Source: CAMPKL01 sp963805925 (GTDB lineage: Bacteria > Acidobacteriota > Terriglobia > Bryobacterales > UBA6623). From it: a stretch of DNA of 64,000 bases. The DNA is taken from contig CAWDWB010000003.1 in the NCBI GenBank assembly GCA_963805925.1, positions 310,001 to 374,000 on the forward strand. The letters run 5' to 3'. The notes beneath the pieces are model-generated. The model worked only from the letters and a program-made list of their open reading frames with translations, made no database searches and was not told where the DNA came from. Below are positions 17,932 to 26,650 of this stretch, piece after piece; positions within the stretch are counted from its first letter, which is position 1, and every line of letters begins with the position of its first letter. A program made the translations under genes and the position numbers.

Positions 17932-20514
17932 ATGTCCACTTCCCAGGCCCCACGCCTGTTTCTCGTTGACGCCTTCGGGCTGATTTTTCGCGCGTTCTAC
18001 GGACGCGCCCGCGCCGCAGTCCCCTCCATGCGCACCGCCGCCGGACTACCGACCGAGGCCGTCTACGTCTTCACCAACATGCTGCGCAAGCTCGTCCGCG
18101 AGCACAAGCCGGATTACCTCGCCGTGGTCTGGGAGGGCGAGGGTCCGACATTTCGCGACGACGCCTTCGAACACTACAAGGCCAATCGCGAAGCCATGCC
18201 CGAAGATCTGGCGACGCAGCTACCCTTGATCCGCAAGCTGCTCGACGCCATGTGTATTCCCGTCGTCAAAGAAGATGGCTTTGAGGCCGACGACAGCATC
18301 GGCGCGCTGGCCAAACAAGCCGCCGAGCATGACGTCGACGTCTTCGTGGTCTCAAGCGACAAAGACCTCATGCAACTGGTCGGCGATCGCGTCTGGTTCC
18401 TCAACCCGATGAAGAACAACATGATCTACGACGCTAAAGGCGTCAAGGAGTTCATGGGCGTCGAACCCAAGCAGATCATCGACTTGCTTGCCCTCAAGGG
18501 CGACGCCGTCGATAACATCCCCGGAGCGCCCGGCATCGGCGAGAAAGGCGCCTTGCAGCTGATCGAAACGTACGGATCGGTCGAAGAAGCGATGGCCCAC
18601 GCCGACGAAGTGAAGCGCAAGGCCTATCGCGAGAGTCTGCAAAGCAACCAAGAGCAGATCCTACTCAGCAAGAAGCTAGCGACCATCGCCGTCGACGCCC
18701 CGGTCACGCTCAACCTCGAAGACCTACGCCTGGCCGAGCCTGACGTTGAAGCGCTCCGCAGCCTCTACACCGAGCTTGAGTTCCGCAGCATGCTCAGCGA
18801 ACTCGAAGTTCCCGAGCCCGAGCAGACGACGGTCGCCTCGCGCATCTTCGAGAATCCCGCCGAATTCCGCGCCTGGCTGGCGGAGCAAAAAACTACGCCG
18901 GTGTCTGTTTGGGTGGACCTCGATCCAACCGAAAAGATCTACGAAGGCGGCATCGCCTTCTGCTCCGAGGCCGGGCACTCCGTCCAACTCCCCACAAAAG
19001 ACGCCGCCGTCGCCAAGGATTTCCTCGAAGACCCCGCCGCGCCCAAACGCGTCCACGACGCCAAGACCTCGATCCACGCTCTGCGGACCATCGGCATCGA
19101 CCTCCGCGGAGTGACCGACGACACCATGCTCGCTGCGTTCCTGGTCGACTCCACTCGGACCGACTACTCGCTGCCCAAGGCCGCCGCGCGCATCCTCAGC
19201 GTGCAGCCTGACGGCGACCTATGCCGCGCCGTCGATCTCGTCCAGCGACTCGGCGAGACGCTCTCGCCCGACCTCGATTCCATGGAACTGCGCCCCGCCT
19301 ACGAGACCATCGAGCTGCCCCTCAGCCGTGTCTTAGCGGACATGGAAGAGGCAGGCATCCTGCTTGATCGCAACATCCTCGAAAGCCTCTCCATCGAGAT
19401 GCAAGTCGAGATCGAAGGCATCGCCGCCGAGGTCTACCGCTTGGCCGGCCGTGAGCTCAATCTCAATTCGCCCAAGCAACTCGGCGAAGTCCTCTTCGAC
19501 GAGCTCAATCTGCCCGCCCCTGCCCGCCGCGGCAAGACGAAGTCCCGCTCGACGGCCGCCGACGTCCTCGAAAATCTAGCCGCCGAGTTCCCCATCGCCC
19601 AGAAGATCCTCGACTACCGGGAATACGCCAAGCTGAAGAGCACCTACGTCGACGCCCTTCCGCTACTCGTCAACGAGAAGACCGGCCGTCTGCACACCAC
19701 GTTCAATCCCACCGGTTCCGCCACGGGACGCCTCTCCTCGGTCAACCCCAATCTGCAGAACATCCCCATCCGGACCGAGATGGGCCGCCGCATCCGGACC
19801 GCCTTTGTCGCGCCGCCCGGCATGAAGCTGCTCGGCGCCGACTATTCGCAGATCGAGTTGCGCGTCCTCGCCCACGTCTCCGGCGACAAAGCGCTCCAGG
19901 ACTCCTTCCAGAAAGGCGAAGACATCCACACCCGCACCGCCGCCGAGGTATTCGGCATTCCACCGATGATGGTCGGGGCCGAAGAGCGCCGCCGCGCCAA
20001 GGCCGTCAACTTCGGCATCGTCTACGGCCTCAGCCCCTTTGGCCTTTCCAATCAACTCGGCATCCCCCAAAAGGAAGCCCGCGACTACATCGAGGCCTAC
20101 TTCGATCTCTACAAAGGCGTCAAGAAATACATGGACCGAACTATCGCCGAGGCCCGCAAGAAGGGTTACGTGGCGACCATCTTCGGACGCCGCCGGCCGA
20201 TTCCCGACCTCGACAGCCGCAACCCCGCCATCCGCGGCTTCGCCGAGCGCACCGCCATCAACTCGCCGATCCAGGGCGCCGCCGCCGACCTCATCAAGCT
20301 GGCCATGATTCGCGTCGACGAGCGACTCCGTGCCGAAGGCCTCAAGGCGCGCATGCTGCTGCAAGTGCATGACGAACTCTTGTTCGAGGCCCCCGAGTCC
20401 GAAATCGACGCGCTCTCCACTCTCGTCAAGCGTGAGATGGAGCACGCCCACAAGCTCGACGTCCCGCTCGTAGCCGACGTCCACGACGGCGACAACTGGC
20501 GGGACCTCAAGTGA
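17932..20514 (+). CDS. polA: DNA polymerase I with degenerate proofreading domain
   Basis: Replication and repair polymerase of 860 residues. Residues 1-290 are the 5-prime nuclease (FRAFYGRARAAVPSM, DDSIGALAKQA, GDAVDNIPGAPGIGEKGA). Residues about 305-470 occupy the place of the 3-prime exonuclease but lack the DxE start (VWVDLDPTEK) and the expected Asn/Asp residues of the second motif (RVHDAKTSIHAL), so proofreading is probably lost, as in Taq polymerase. The polymerase part has motif A GADYSQIELRVLAHVSGD, motif B RRAKAVNFGIVYGLS and motif C LLQVHDELLFEAP. TAGAAT lies 11 bases before ATG 17932, overlapping the lgt stop, so it may also have its own short-leader promoter. Confidence 0.97.
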   Translation: MSTSQAPRLFLVDAFGLIFRAFYGRARAAVPSMRTAAGLPTEAVYVFTNMLRKLVREHKPDYLAVVWEGEGPTFRDDAFEHYKANREAMPEDLATQLPLIRKLLDAMCIPVVKEDGFEADDSIGALAKQAAEHDVDVFVVSSDKDLMQLVGDRVWFLNPMKNNMIYDAKGVKEFMGVEPKQIIDLLALKGDAVDNIPGAPGIGEKGALQLIETYGSVEEAMAHADEVKRKAYRESLQSNQEQILLSKKLATIAVDAPVTLNLEDLRLAEPDVEALRSLYTELEFRSMLSELEVPEPEQTTVASRIFENPAEFRAWLAEQKTTPVSVWVDLDPTEKIYEGGIAFCSEAGHSVQLPTKDAAVAKDFLEDPAAPKRVHDAKTSIHALRTIGIDLRGVTDDTMLAAFLVDSTRTDYSLPKAAARILSVQPDGDLCRAVDLVQRLGETLSPDLDSMELRPAYETIELPLSRVLADMEEAGILLDRNILESLSIEMQVEIEGIAAEVYRLAGRELNLNSPKQLGEVLFDELNLPAPARRGKTKSRSTAADVLENLAAEFPIAQKILDYREYAKLKSTYVDALPLLVNEKTGRLHTTFNPTGSATGRLSSVNPNLQNIPIRTEMGRRIRTAFVAPPGMKLLGADYSQIELRVLAHVSGDKALQDSFQKGEDIHTRTAAEVFGIPPMMVGAEERRRAKAVNFGIVYGLSPFGLSNQLGIPQKEARDYIEAYFDLYKGVKKYMDRTIAEARKKGYVATIFGRRRPIPDLDSRNPAIRGFAERTAINSPIQGAAADLIKLAMIRVDERLRAEGLKARMLLQVHDELLFEAPESEIDALSTLVKREMEHAHKLDVPLVADVHDGDNWRDLK

Positions 20515-20596
20515 ATGCCATTGACTTGGCCCCCCAGAGGGCCTAGCATCAGAATCAAAGCGCTATGTGCATTCAACTCTGTTGCGCCTGTAGCAA

Positions 20597-20615
20597 GCCG
20601 ACCGCCTAGGTCGGC
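20597..20615 (+). promoter_or_regulatory. Hairpin in the cysE leader
   Basis: GCCGACC (20597-20603) and GGTCGGC (20609-20615) form a 7-bp stem with a five-base loop about 80 bases before the cysE start. It may be the polA transcript end or a leader element; no T-run follows. Confidence 0.3.
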
Positions 20616-20695
20616 CAAATCCCTGCATCCCTTAGGGGGATCCCGTCATCTATGGATAGGAGCGCAGCCGACCCGGCTGCCGGGAGTTGAGGCGC

Positions 20696-21379
20696 ATGTT
20701 TCCTGTGTTGCGTGAACAGATTGAGGCAGTTTTCAAGCACGACCCGGCTGCGCGGTCGACGCTCGAAATCCTCGTCTGCTACCCAGGCGTGCATGCCGTT
20801 CTGCTGCACCGCCTAGCCCATCGTTTGCACAACTCCGGGCTCAAACTGATCGCCCGCTTCGTCTCCAATTTCTCCCGCTGGCTCACCGGGATTGAGATCC
20901 ATCCCGGCGCGCAGATCGGCAAGCGCTTCTTCATCGATCACGGTATGGGCGTGGTCATCGGCGAGACGTCGGTCATCGGCGACGACGTGTTGCTTTACCA
21001 AGGCGTCACCCTCGGCGGCACCGGCCACGAGCAAGGCAAGCGCCATCCGACGCTCGGCAATCACGTGGCGGTGGGTTCACACGCGACTATTCTCGGCAAC
21101 ATCCGCATCGGCGACTGGGTCAAGGTCGGCGCAGGTTCCGTCGTCGTTCGCCCCGCCCCCGATCAGTCCACCGTGGTCGGCGTCCCCGGGCGCATCGTTG
21201 CGGTCAAGGGTTCGAAGATCGTTCATGACGAATGGGAGATGCTGGAGCACGGCGAACTGCCCGATCCGGTCGAGCAGGCGCTCAACTCGCTTCGCGAACG
21301 CATCACCCACCTCGAGCGCGAACTGGAAACGCAGAACAGCAAGCCCGAAGACATCATCCGCAGCCTGCCCGGCGGCTAA
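20696..21379 (+). CDS. cysE: Serine O-acetyltransferase
   Basis: Makes O-acetylserine from serine and acetyl-CoA, the entry step of cysteine synthesis. After a helical N-terminal part come left-handed beta-helix hexapeptide repeats (IEIHPGAQIGKRFFIDHGMGVVIG, VLLYQGVTLGGTG, VAVGSHATILGNIRIGDWVKVGAGSVV), with catalytic His in IDHGMG. I choose ATG 20696, with GGGAG about nine bases upstream, over a TTG at 20687. Length 227, the short EpsC-like form. A C-terminal helix extends past the usual end. Its stop overlaps the convergent OsmC gene by four bases. Confidence 0.93.
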   Translation: MFPVLREQIEAVFKHDPAARSTLEILVCYPGVHAVLLHRLAHRLHNSGLKLIARFVSNFSRWLTGIEIHPGAQIGKRFFIDHGMGVVIGETSVIGDDVLLYQGVTLGGTGHEQGKRHPTLGNHVAVGSHATILGNIRIGDWVKVGAGSVVVRPAPDQSTVVGVPGRIVAVKGSKIVHDEWEMLEHGELPDPVEQALNSLRERITHLERELETQNSKPEDIIRSLPGG

Positions 21380-21807
21380 TCCATCGTCTCGTGCAATATC
21401 TTCGGGATGCTGGTCAGCGTCTTATGCACGGGGCACTTCCGCGCGATTTCACGGATGCGCGCCTTCTGCGCCTCGTCTAGATTCCCGTCGATTTTCAATC
21501 GCACAATGATGCGTTCAATATGTCCTTCCGTCTCTTCGCACTCCTTGCAATCGGCGGCGTGGACGCGGTCGTGGCTCAGGTTGACTTCCACGTTCTGCAA
21601 ATCCCAGCCCTTATGCCGGGCATAGAGCTTCAGCGTCATCGTGATGCACGCGGCCAGCGCGGAGAGCAGCAACTCATACGGATCCGGCCCCATGCCGTCG
21701 CCGCCCACACCTTCCGGCTCATCGGCCAACAGCCCATGCTGCGACGAACGAATCAGCACTTGGAGGTTTTCAGAACTTTCGGAGGTAACACGATGCCATG
21801 GCCCCAT
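21376..21807 (-). CDS. OsmC-family peroxide-reducing protein
   Basis: 143-residue protein of the OsmC/Ohr family, which uses two cysteines to reduce organic or fatty-acid hydroperoxides. Cys54 (LLLSALAACITMTLKLYA) and Cys125 (IARKCPVHKTL) are both present at the expected spacing. Two further cysteines at CKECEE (87-90) are extra and could bind metal. The gene is divergent from the prolyl oligopeptidase gene with 109 bases between them. Closest type is the YhfA/OsmC group rather than Ohr, judging by the motif wording; not certain. Confidence 0.9.
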   Translation of the reverse strand: MGPWHRVTSESSENLQVLIRSSQHGLLADEPEGVGGDGMGPDPYELLLSALAACITMTLKLYARHKGWDLQNVEVNLSHDRVHAADCKECEETEGHIERIIVRLKIDGNLDEAQKARIREIARKCPVHKTLTSIPKILHETMD

Positions 21808-21916
21808 TGTCGCGGACGCCGCCGCGCCCGATCCGAGCCGCCACGCTTTAGCTGGCGGTCTCTTCTACGCCTCGTGCAAGAGCGAAGCTATACTGAGCGT
21901 TCCCGGAGGCCCCGCC

Positions 21917-24046
21917 GTGATCCGTTCCGCTTTCCTTCTGCTCTCCGCCCTCTCCCTTTCTACCGTCGCGCTGCGCGCCCAGGAGACCGCTATCCAGTAC
22001 CCAGCAACCAAGCGCATCGACCACGTCGATGACTATCACGGAACCAAAGTCGCCGACCCCTACCGTTGGCTTGAGCAAGACGTTCGCGAGTCTCCCGAAG
22101 TCGCCGCCTGGGTCAAGGCCGAGAACGAAGTCACATTCGCTTATCTGCGCGCCATCCCCGAGCGCGCGCGCATCGAAAATCGCATGACCGAGTTGTGGAA
22201 CTACGAGCGTTACTCCACCTTCTCGAAAGAGGGCGGCCGTTATTTCTTCTTCAAGAACGACGGCCTGCAGAACCAGAGCGTGCTCTACATGCAAGATTCG
22301 CTCGACGCCGAGCCCGAGATGCTGCTCAACCCCAACGTCTGGTCCGAGAACGGCACCGCCGCACTTTCCAACATTGAGGTCAGCAAGGACGGAAAGTATG
22401 CAGCCTACGCCCGCAGCGACGCCGGCTCCGATTGGCAAACCGTTCACGTGCTCGAAATTGCTTCCAAACACGAACTCTCGGAACGCCTCGAGTGGGTCAA
22501 ATTCAGCGCGCTCGTTTGGACCAACGACAGCCGCGGATTCTTCTACACGCGCTTTCCCAAACCCGCAGAGGGCGCCGAGTTCCAATCGACCAATCTCAAC
22601 AACAAGCTCTACTACCACCGCATCGGGACGCCTCAATCAGACGACGTCCTCGTCTACGAACGTCCCGATCAACCCGAATGGGGCTTCTCGCCCGACATAA
22701 CCTCCGACGGACGCTATCTCGTCATTCACGTCACCTGGGGAACTGACGCGCGCTACCGCATTCTCTACAAGGATTTGCAGGAGCCCTACGGCGCGCCCGT
22801 CGAGCTGATCGATAACTTCGACAACGACTACACCTTCATCGACGGCGAAGGTTCGAAGCTCTACTTCACCAGCAATCTGGATGCCCCGCGCCGCCGGGTC
22901 ATTACCATCGACATCGCGAAACCGGATGAGCCGCCCGTCGAGATCGTTCCCGAGTCGGAGGCCACCCTCATCGGAACCACGATGGTCGGCGATCTGCTTG
23001 TCGCCGACTATCTCAAAGACGCTTCTTCTTCGGTACGCATCTACCGCCTCAACGGCGAATTCGTGCGCGAAGTCGAGTTCCCCGGCATCGGCACCGCGTC
23101 CGGCTTCAACGGCTCACGCAGCGATCTCGAAACCTTCTACTCGTTCTCCAGCTACGCCCAACCGCCGACGATCTACCGCTACGACATGCTCACCGGCGAG
23201 AGCACGGTCCTGCGCCAGGCGGAGGTCAAGTTCGACCCCGCCGACTACGTCAGCGAGCAAGTCTTCTACCCGAGCAAAGACGGCACGCGCATCCCGATGA
23301 TCATCACCCACAAGAAGGGCTTGGTCAAAAACGGCCAGAATCCCACGCTGCTCTACGGCTACGGCGGATTCGATATCTCCATCACTCCCGCGTTCTCTGT
23401 GCGCTGGCTAACCTGGCTCGATCTCGGAGGCGTCCTCGCCGTTCCTAACCTACGCGGCGGCGGCGAATACGGCGAAGCCTGGCACAAGGCCGGCACCAAG
23501 GCGCAAAAGCAAAACGTCTTCGACGACTTCATCGCCGCGGCCGAATGGCTGATCGCGGAGAAGTACACCAGCACGCCGAAGCTAGCCATCCACGGACGCT
23601 CGAACGGCGGCCTGCTCGTCGGCGCCGTTCTCACCCAACGGCCTGACCTGTTCGGCGCCGCCATCCCCACCGTCGGCGTCATGGACATGCTGCGCTTCCA
23701 GCGGTTTACCGCCGGCCGCTACTGGGTCGACGACTATGGTTCAGCGGACAACCCGGAGGACTTCCCCTATCTGCTGGCCTACTCGCCCTATCAAAACCTC
23801 TCGAAGCACTCGAACTATCCGCCAACCCTGGTCACCACCGCCGACACCGACGACCGCGTCGTACCGGGCCACAGCTTCAAGTTCGCCGCCGAACTGCAAC
23901 ACGACCAGAAAGGCACAGCGCCAGTGCTGATCCGCATCGAGACATCCGCCGGTCACGGCGCAGGCGTACCGACCTCAAAGCAAATCGAAGAGCTAGCCGA
24001 CCTCTGGGCATTCTTAGTGAAGAACCTGGGGATGAAGCTGGACTAG
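21917..24046 (+). CDS. Secreted prolyl oligopeptidase (peptidase S9A)
   Basis: Serine peptidase that cuts small peptides after proline, here with a signal peptide ending VALRAQ, so it acts in the periplasm or outside. Start GTG 21917 has GGAGG seven bases upstream. 709 residues: a seven-bladed propeller in the middle (about 95-430) set between N- and C-terminal parts of the alpha/beta hydrolase domain. Catalytic residues are visible: Ser562 in GRSNGGLL, Asp in TADTDDRV and His680 in SAGHGAG. The N-terminal motif VADPYRWLE is typical of S9A. Many acidobacteria carry several such enzymes. Confidence 0.95.
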   Translation: MIRSAFLLLSALSLSTVALRAQETAIQYPATKRIDHVDDYHGTKVADPYRWLEQDVRESPEVAAWVKAENEVTFAYLRAIPERARIENRMTELWNYERYSTFSKEGGRYFFFKNDGLQNQSVLYMQDSLDAEPEMLLNPNVWSENGTAALSNIEVSKDGKYAAYARSDAGSDWQTVHVLEIASKHELSERLEWVKFSALVWTNDSRGFFYTRFPKPAEGAEFQSTNLNNKLYYHRIGTPQSDDVLVYERPDQPEWGFSPDITSDGRYLVIHVTWGTDARYRILYKDLQEPYGAPVELIDNFDNDYTFIDGEGSKLYFTSNLDAPRRRVITIDIAKPDEPPVEIVPESEATLIGTTMVGDLLVADYLKDASSSVRIYRLNGEFVREVEFPGIGTASGFNGSRSDLETFYSFSSYAQPPTIYRYDMLTGESTVLRQAEVKFDPADYVSEQVFYPSKDGTRIPMIITHKKGLVKNGQNPTLLYGYGGFDISITPAFSVRWLTWLDLGGVLAVPNLRGGGEYGEAWHKAGTKAQKQNVFDDFIAAAEWLIAEKYTSTPKLAIHGRSNGGLLVGAVLTQRPDLFGAAIPTVGVMDMLRFQRFTAGRYWVDDYGSADNPEDFPYLLAYSPYQNLSKHSNYPPTLVTTADTDDRVVPGHSFKFAAELQHDQKGTAPVLIRIETSAGHGAGVPTSKQIEELADLWAFLVKNLGMKLD

Positions 24047-24120
24047 CCCATTCGCGCTCGCAACGCTTCCCAGTCTGCTACCGTAAGTGCCATCTCGAAG
24101 GGGACTGGCTGAGAACTCTC

Positions 24121-24765
24121 ATGAAGCAGGCAGCAGCAGCGGCTTTCCTAGCCGCATTTTCGGCGGGCAGCGGCTTGCTAGCGCAGCAGGCCGACCAGGC
24201 CACCCCCATCTCGGTCGGCATCGTCCTCGACACCAGCGGCAGCATGCGCGAAAAGATGCCTCTGGCGCGCCAGTTCCTGACCGAACTCTTGCAAGACCGC
24301 GCCCTGCAAGACGAGATCGCGCTGATCGAAGGTTCCGGCCATCCAACCGTCCTCGCCGAGTTCGGCAGCACTGCTGACAAGTTGCTTGCCTACGTTAGCC
24401 CGACCGAAGCCAAAGGTCCGTCGACGCTGATGGATGGAGTCCATCTCGGCGCACAGGTGACGAGCCTGGGCCGCAACGAACGAAAAATCCTGCTGCTGAT
24501 CTCTGACGGCGGCGACAGCGGCAGCAGCTACACCGCCGCCGAGGCTGAGAATACTATTCGCGGTGCAGGCATTCGCATGTTCGTGCTGGGAGTGGGCCCG
24601 CCGATCGTCGAAGATGCCGAAGCTTTGCAAGAACTCGCCGGCCGGGCATCGCTCGGACAACTCGCCGAAAACGTCGGCGGCCGCCGATTCGAGCTGCAAT
24701 ACCCGTTGGACGTACCTCGCATCGTCGCTGAACTCCGCGCCGCTATGCGAGCGCCATCACCATAA
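24121..24765 (+). CDS. Secreted VWA-domain protein
   Basis: 214 residues with a signal peptide (GLLAQQ cleavage region near 22) followed by one von Willebrand factor A domain. The metal site MIDAS is intact: VLDTSGSMREK near 36, a threonine-bearing GPSTLMDGV near 98, and LLLISDGGDSG near 123. It resembles the small VWA-like proteins abundant in acidobacteria (the VWFA-related family described from Solibacter). The partner is unknown. It stands alone, 52 bases from the convergent alpha/beta hydrolase gene. Confidence 0.85.
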   Translation: MKQAAAAAFLAAFSAGSGLLAQQADQATPISVGIVLDTSGSMREKMPLARQFLTELLQDRALQDEIALIEGSGHPTVLAEFGSTADKLLAYVSPTEAKGPSTLMDGVHLGAQVTSLGRNERKILLLISDGGDSGSSYTAAEAENTIRGAGIRMFVLGVGPPIVEDAEALQELAGRASLGQLAENVGGRRFELQYPLDVPRIVAELRAAMRAPSP

Positions 24766-24817
24766 CTCCAGGACTAGTCGCGTCGTTCGGTTCTGCCCTT
24801 CGAGGGGAGTGAAACCG

Positions 24818-26104
24818 TTAGCCCAGCCCAGCGACAAAAGCGTTGATTTCGCGCAGAACATCCTCTTCGTTAGAAACGTAGACGTAGTGATCCGCATCGA
24901 TGATCCGCACCACTCTCGCGCCGGGTACGCCTGCTTCAAACGCGTCTGCTTGCTCACTCTTCATCTGATTCCGCGCCTCGGCGGCGACGCGAGCGGGTGA
25001 GTCGTCCGCTCCATGAACAGGCTGCAGAGCATAAATGGCCAGAGCGGGGGCTCTGATGTCGGTGTATCGTTGCGCCCCCGCCTGAATCGATCGCTCGATC
25101 GCCGGGAGCGGTGGCCGCGGCCTGGTCGGAGCGGGGCGCGGTGGCGCCGCTTCCAGCCGCTCCTGCAACTGACGCAAAGACCGCTCCAGTTCTGGCAGGT
25201 TCGTCTCCAGCAATTCATCAATCAATGGCTTTGGGTCCTGCGGCACATTGCCAGGTTCAAGCCTCTCCAGCTTTCGTCGAACCTCGTTCATTTCGATGAA
25301 GAAGTCGCCTTTAGCACGGTTGTAGTATGCGTATTGATAGGCGGCATCGAGATAGATTAAGCCTGCAACCTTCTCTGGATGACGCGAGCCAATCGAACTT
25401 AACTCTTGGCCACCGAGGGAATGCCCGACGAGTATTGGCCGGTCCAGGCCCAAAACGTCCATCACCGCGAGCACGTCGTCCCCTAGGCGATCCGCTGAGT
25501 AGTTCCCATTTGCCGGCACTGGCGCGCTAGAGGCACCGGAGCCCCGTCGCGTGATGCCATAGACGTGGTACGACGCGGTCAGCTTTGGCGCGAAGTTGTC
25601 GAAGCCGTGAGCATTGTTGCCGCCGCCAGGCAACAAGATCACCGTCCGGCCCGATCCACCCCAGTCGATAACTTCCACTTCGACGTCGGCCTGCACGGTC
25701 ACATGTCGGAGCGTATGTGGCGTATCGTCGCGCAGCCAAGACGACTCCTGCGAAGCGAGGGTGAGTCGCAGGGGGTAGGTTGGTCCTTGTACCCAGTTCC
25801 CTTCCATCGATTTCCCATCCGCGCTTATCGTCCCGTGATAGCCGCCGCCGATCCTCGCAAACGTCGCATCAAGGTTTGATCCTTCAACGACGACTTCATT
25901 GGCCGCCATCCCGTTCGAGCCCTGGTCGGGCGTAAACTCTGTGATCTTCCACCCCCCATTCGGGGCCTCTTCGATCCGAAGAACAATGCGAAGTTCACCG
26001 TTAGGTATTTGAAGATTGCCCTGCCAGTCGCCAGCAAGCTCTTGGGCGCTCAATCCCCAGGCGGTGCAAAAGGTCAGCGCTGCAATGAGTGTTGCTTTGG
26101 CCAT
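24818..26104 (-). CDS. Secreted alpha/beta hydrolase with N-terminal lipocalin-like region
   Basis: 428 residues from ATG 26104, chosen because GAGGAG is eight bases upstream. Signal peptide TAWGLSAQ. Residues about 20-120 resemble the small beta domain found in front of many exported hydrolases (LAGDWQGNLQIPNGELRIVLRI). Then an alpha/beta hydrolase: LLPGGGNNAHGFDNFAPKL oxyanion region, nucleophile VGHSLGGQE, and IIDADHYVYVSNEED carrying the likely catalytic histidine. An arginine- and proline-rich insert near 310-330 is unusual. Substrate unknown; esterase or amidase activity is plausible. Confidence 0.82.
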   Translation of the reverse strand: MAKATLIAALTFCTAWGLSAQELAGDWQGNLQIPNGELRIVLRIEEAPNGGWKITEFTPDQGSNGMAANEVVVEGSNLDATFARIGGGYHGTISADGKSMEGNWVQGPTYPLRLTLASQESSWLRDDTPHTLRHVTVQADVEVEVIDWGGSGRTVILLPGGGNNAHGFDNFAPKLTASYHVYGITRRGSGASSAPVPANGNYSADRLGDDVLAVMDVLGLDRPILVGHSLGGQELSSIGSRHPEKVAGLIYLDAAYQYAYYNRAKGDFFIEMNEVRRKLERLEPGNVPQDPKPLIDELLETNLPELERSLRQLQERLEAAPPRPAPTRPRPPLPAIERSIQAGAQRYTDIRAPALAIYALQPVHGADDSPARVAAEARNQMKSEQADAFEAGVPGARVVRIIDADHYVYVSNEEDVLREINAFVAGLG

Positions 26105-26216
26105 TTGGGACTCCTCGCCACGCATTGTAGAGCACACGCCCGCTGAGTCGCGGCAGCATCGGTTACGGCCGCTCCCGCTGGGGTGACGGGAGCTTCTTTC
26201 GTCGCACCAGGAACTC

Positions 26217-26648
26217 TCAAGGCTTGTGCTTAATCGTGCGCTTGGCCGCTTTCTTGCGCGTAGGCGCGGGCGTCGGCGCCGGCACGCGCGTGTTGACCCG
26301 AACCAGTGACATACCGAGGTCGTCGCCTTCCTTCGGAATCGAGCCCAAGTTCTCGTTCACGTAGCCCACGAACTGGCGCATCTGGGCCTGCATCTCTTCC
26401 ATCTTCACGCGCATGTTGAGAATGATCTCAACGCCCGCTAGGTTCACGCCCAGGTCCCGCGTCAGCGACAGAATCACTTCCAGCCGCTCCATGTCCGTAT
26501 CCGTGTACATGCGCGTGTTGCCGTCCGTACGCGAGGGCTTCAGCAAGCCTTCGCGCTCATACAAACGCAACGTCTGCGGATGGATGTCGAACTGCTCGGC
26601 GACAACCGAGATCGTGTAGGCTCCTTTGGTGCGCGAACGTCTTGCCAT
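26217..26648 (-). CDS. hspR: MerR-family heat-shock repressor HspR
   Basis: 143-residue DNA-binding regulator of the MerR family. The winged helix starts at about 12 with SVVAEQFDIHPQTLRLYEREGLLKP, closely matching HspR, which represses dnaK operons in actinobacteria by binding HAIR repeats with DnaK as co-repressor. A coiled-coil dimer segment follows (ILNMRVKMEEMQAQMRQFVGYV), then a basic tail. It begins two bases after the dnaJ stop, so it is the last gene of the operon and likely controls it by feedback. I see only a weak HAIR-like match near the dnaK promoter. Confidence 0.9.
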   Translation of the reverse strand: MARRSRTKGAYTISVVAEQFDIHPQTLRLYEREGLLKPSRTDGNTRMYTDTDMERLEVILSLTRDLGVNLAGVEIILNMRVKMEEMQAQMRQFVGYVNENLGSIPKEGDDLGMSLVRVNTRVPAPTPAPTRKKAAKRTIKHKP

Positions 26649-26650
26649 GA

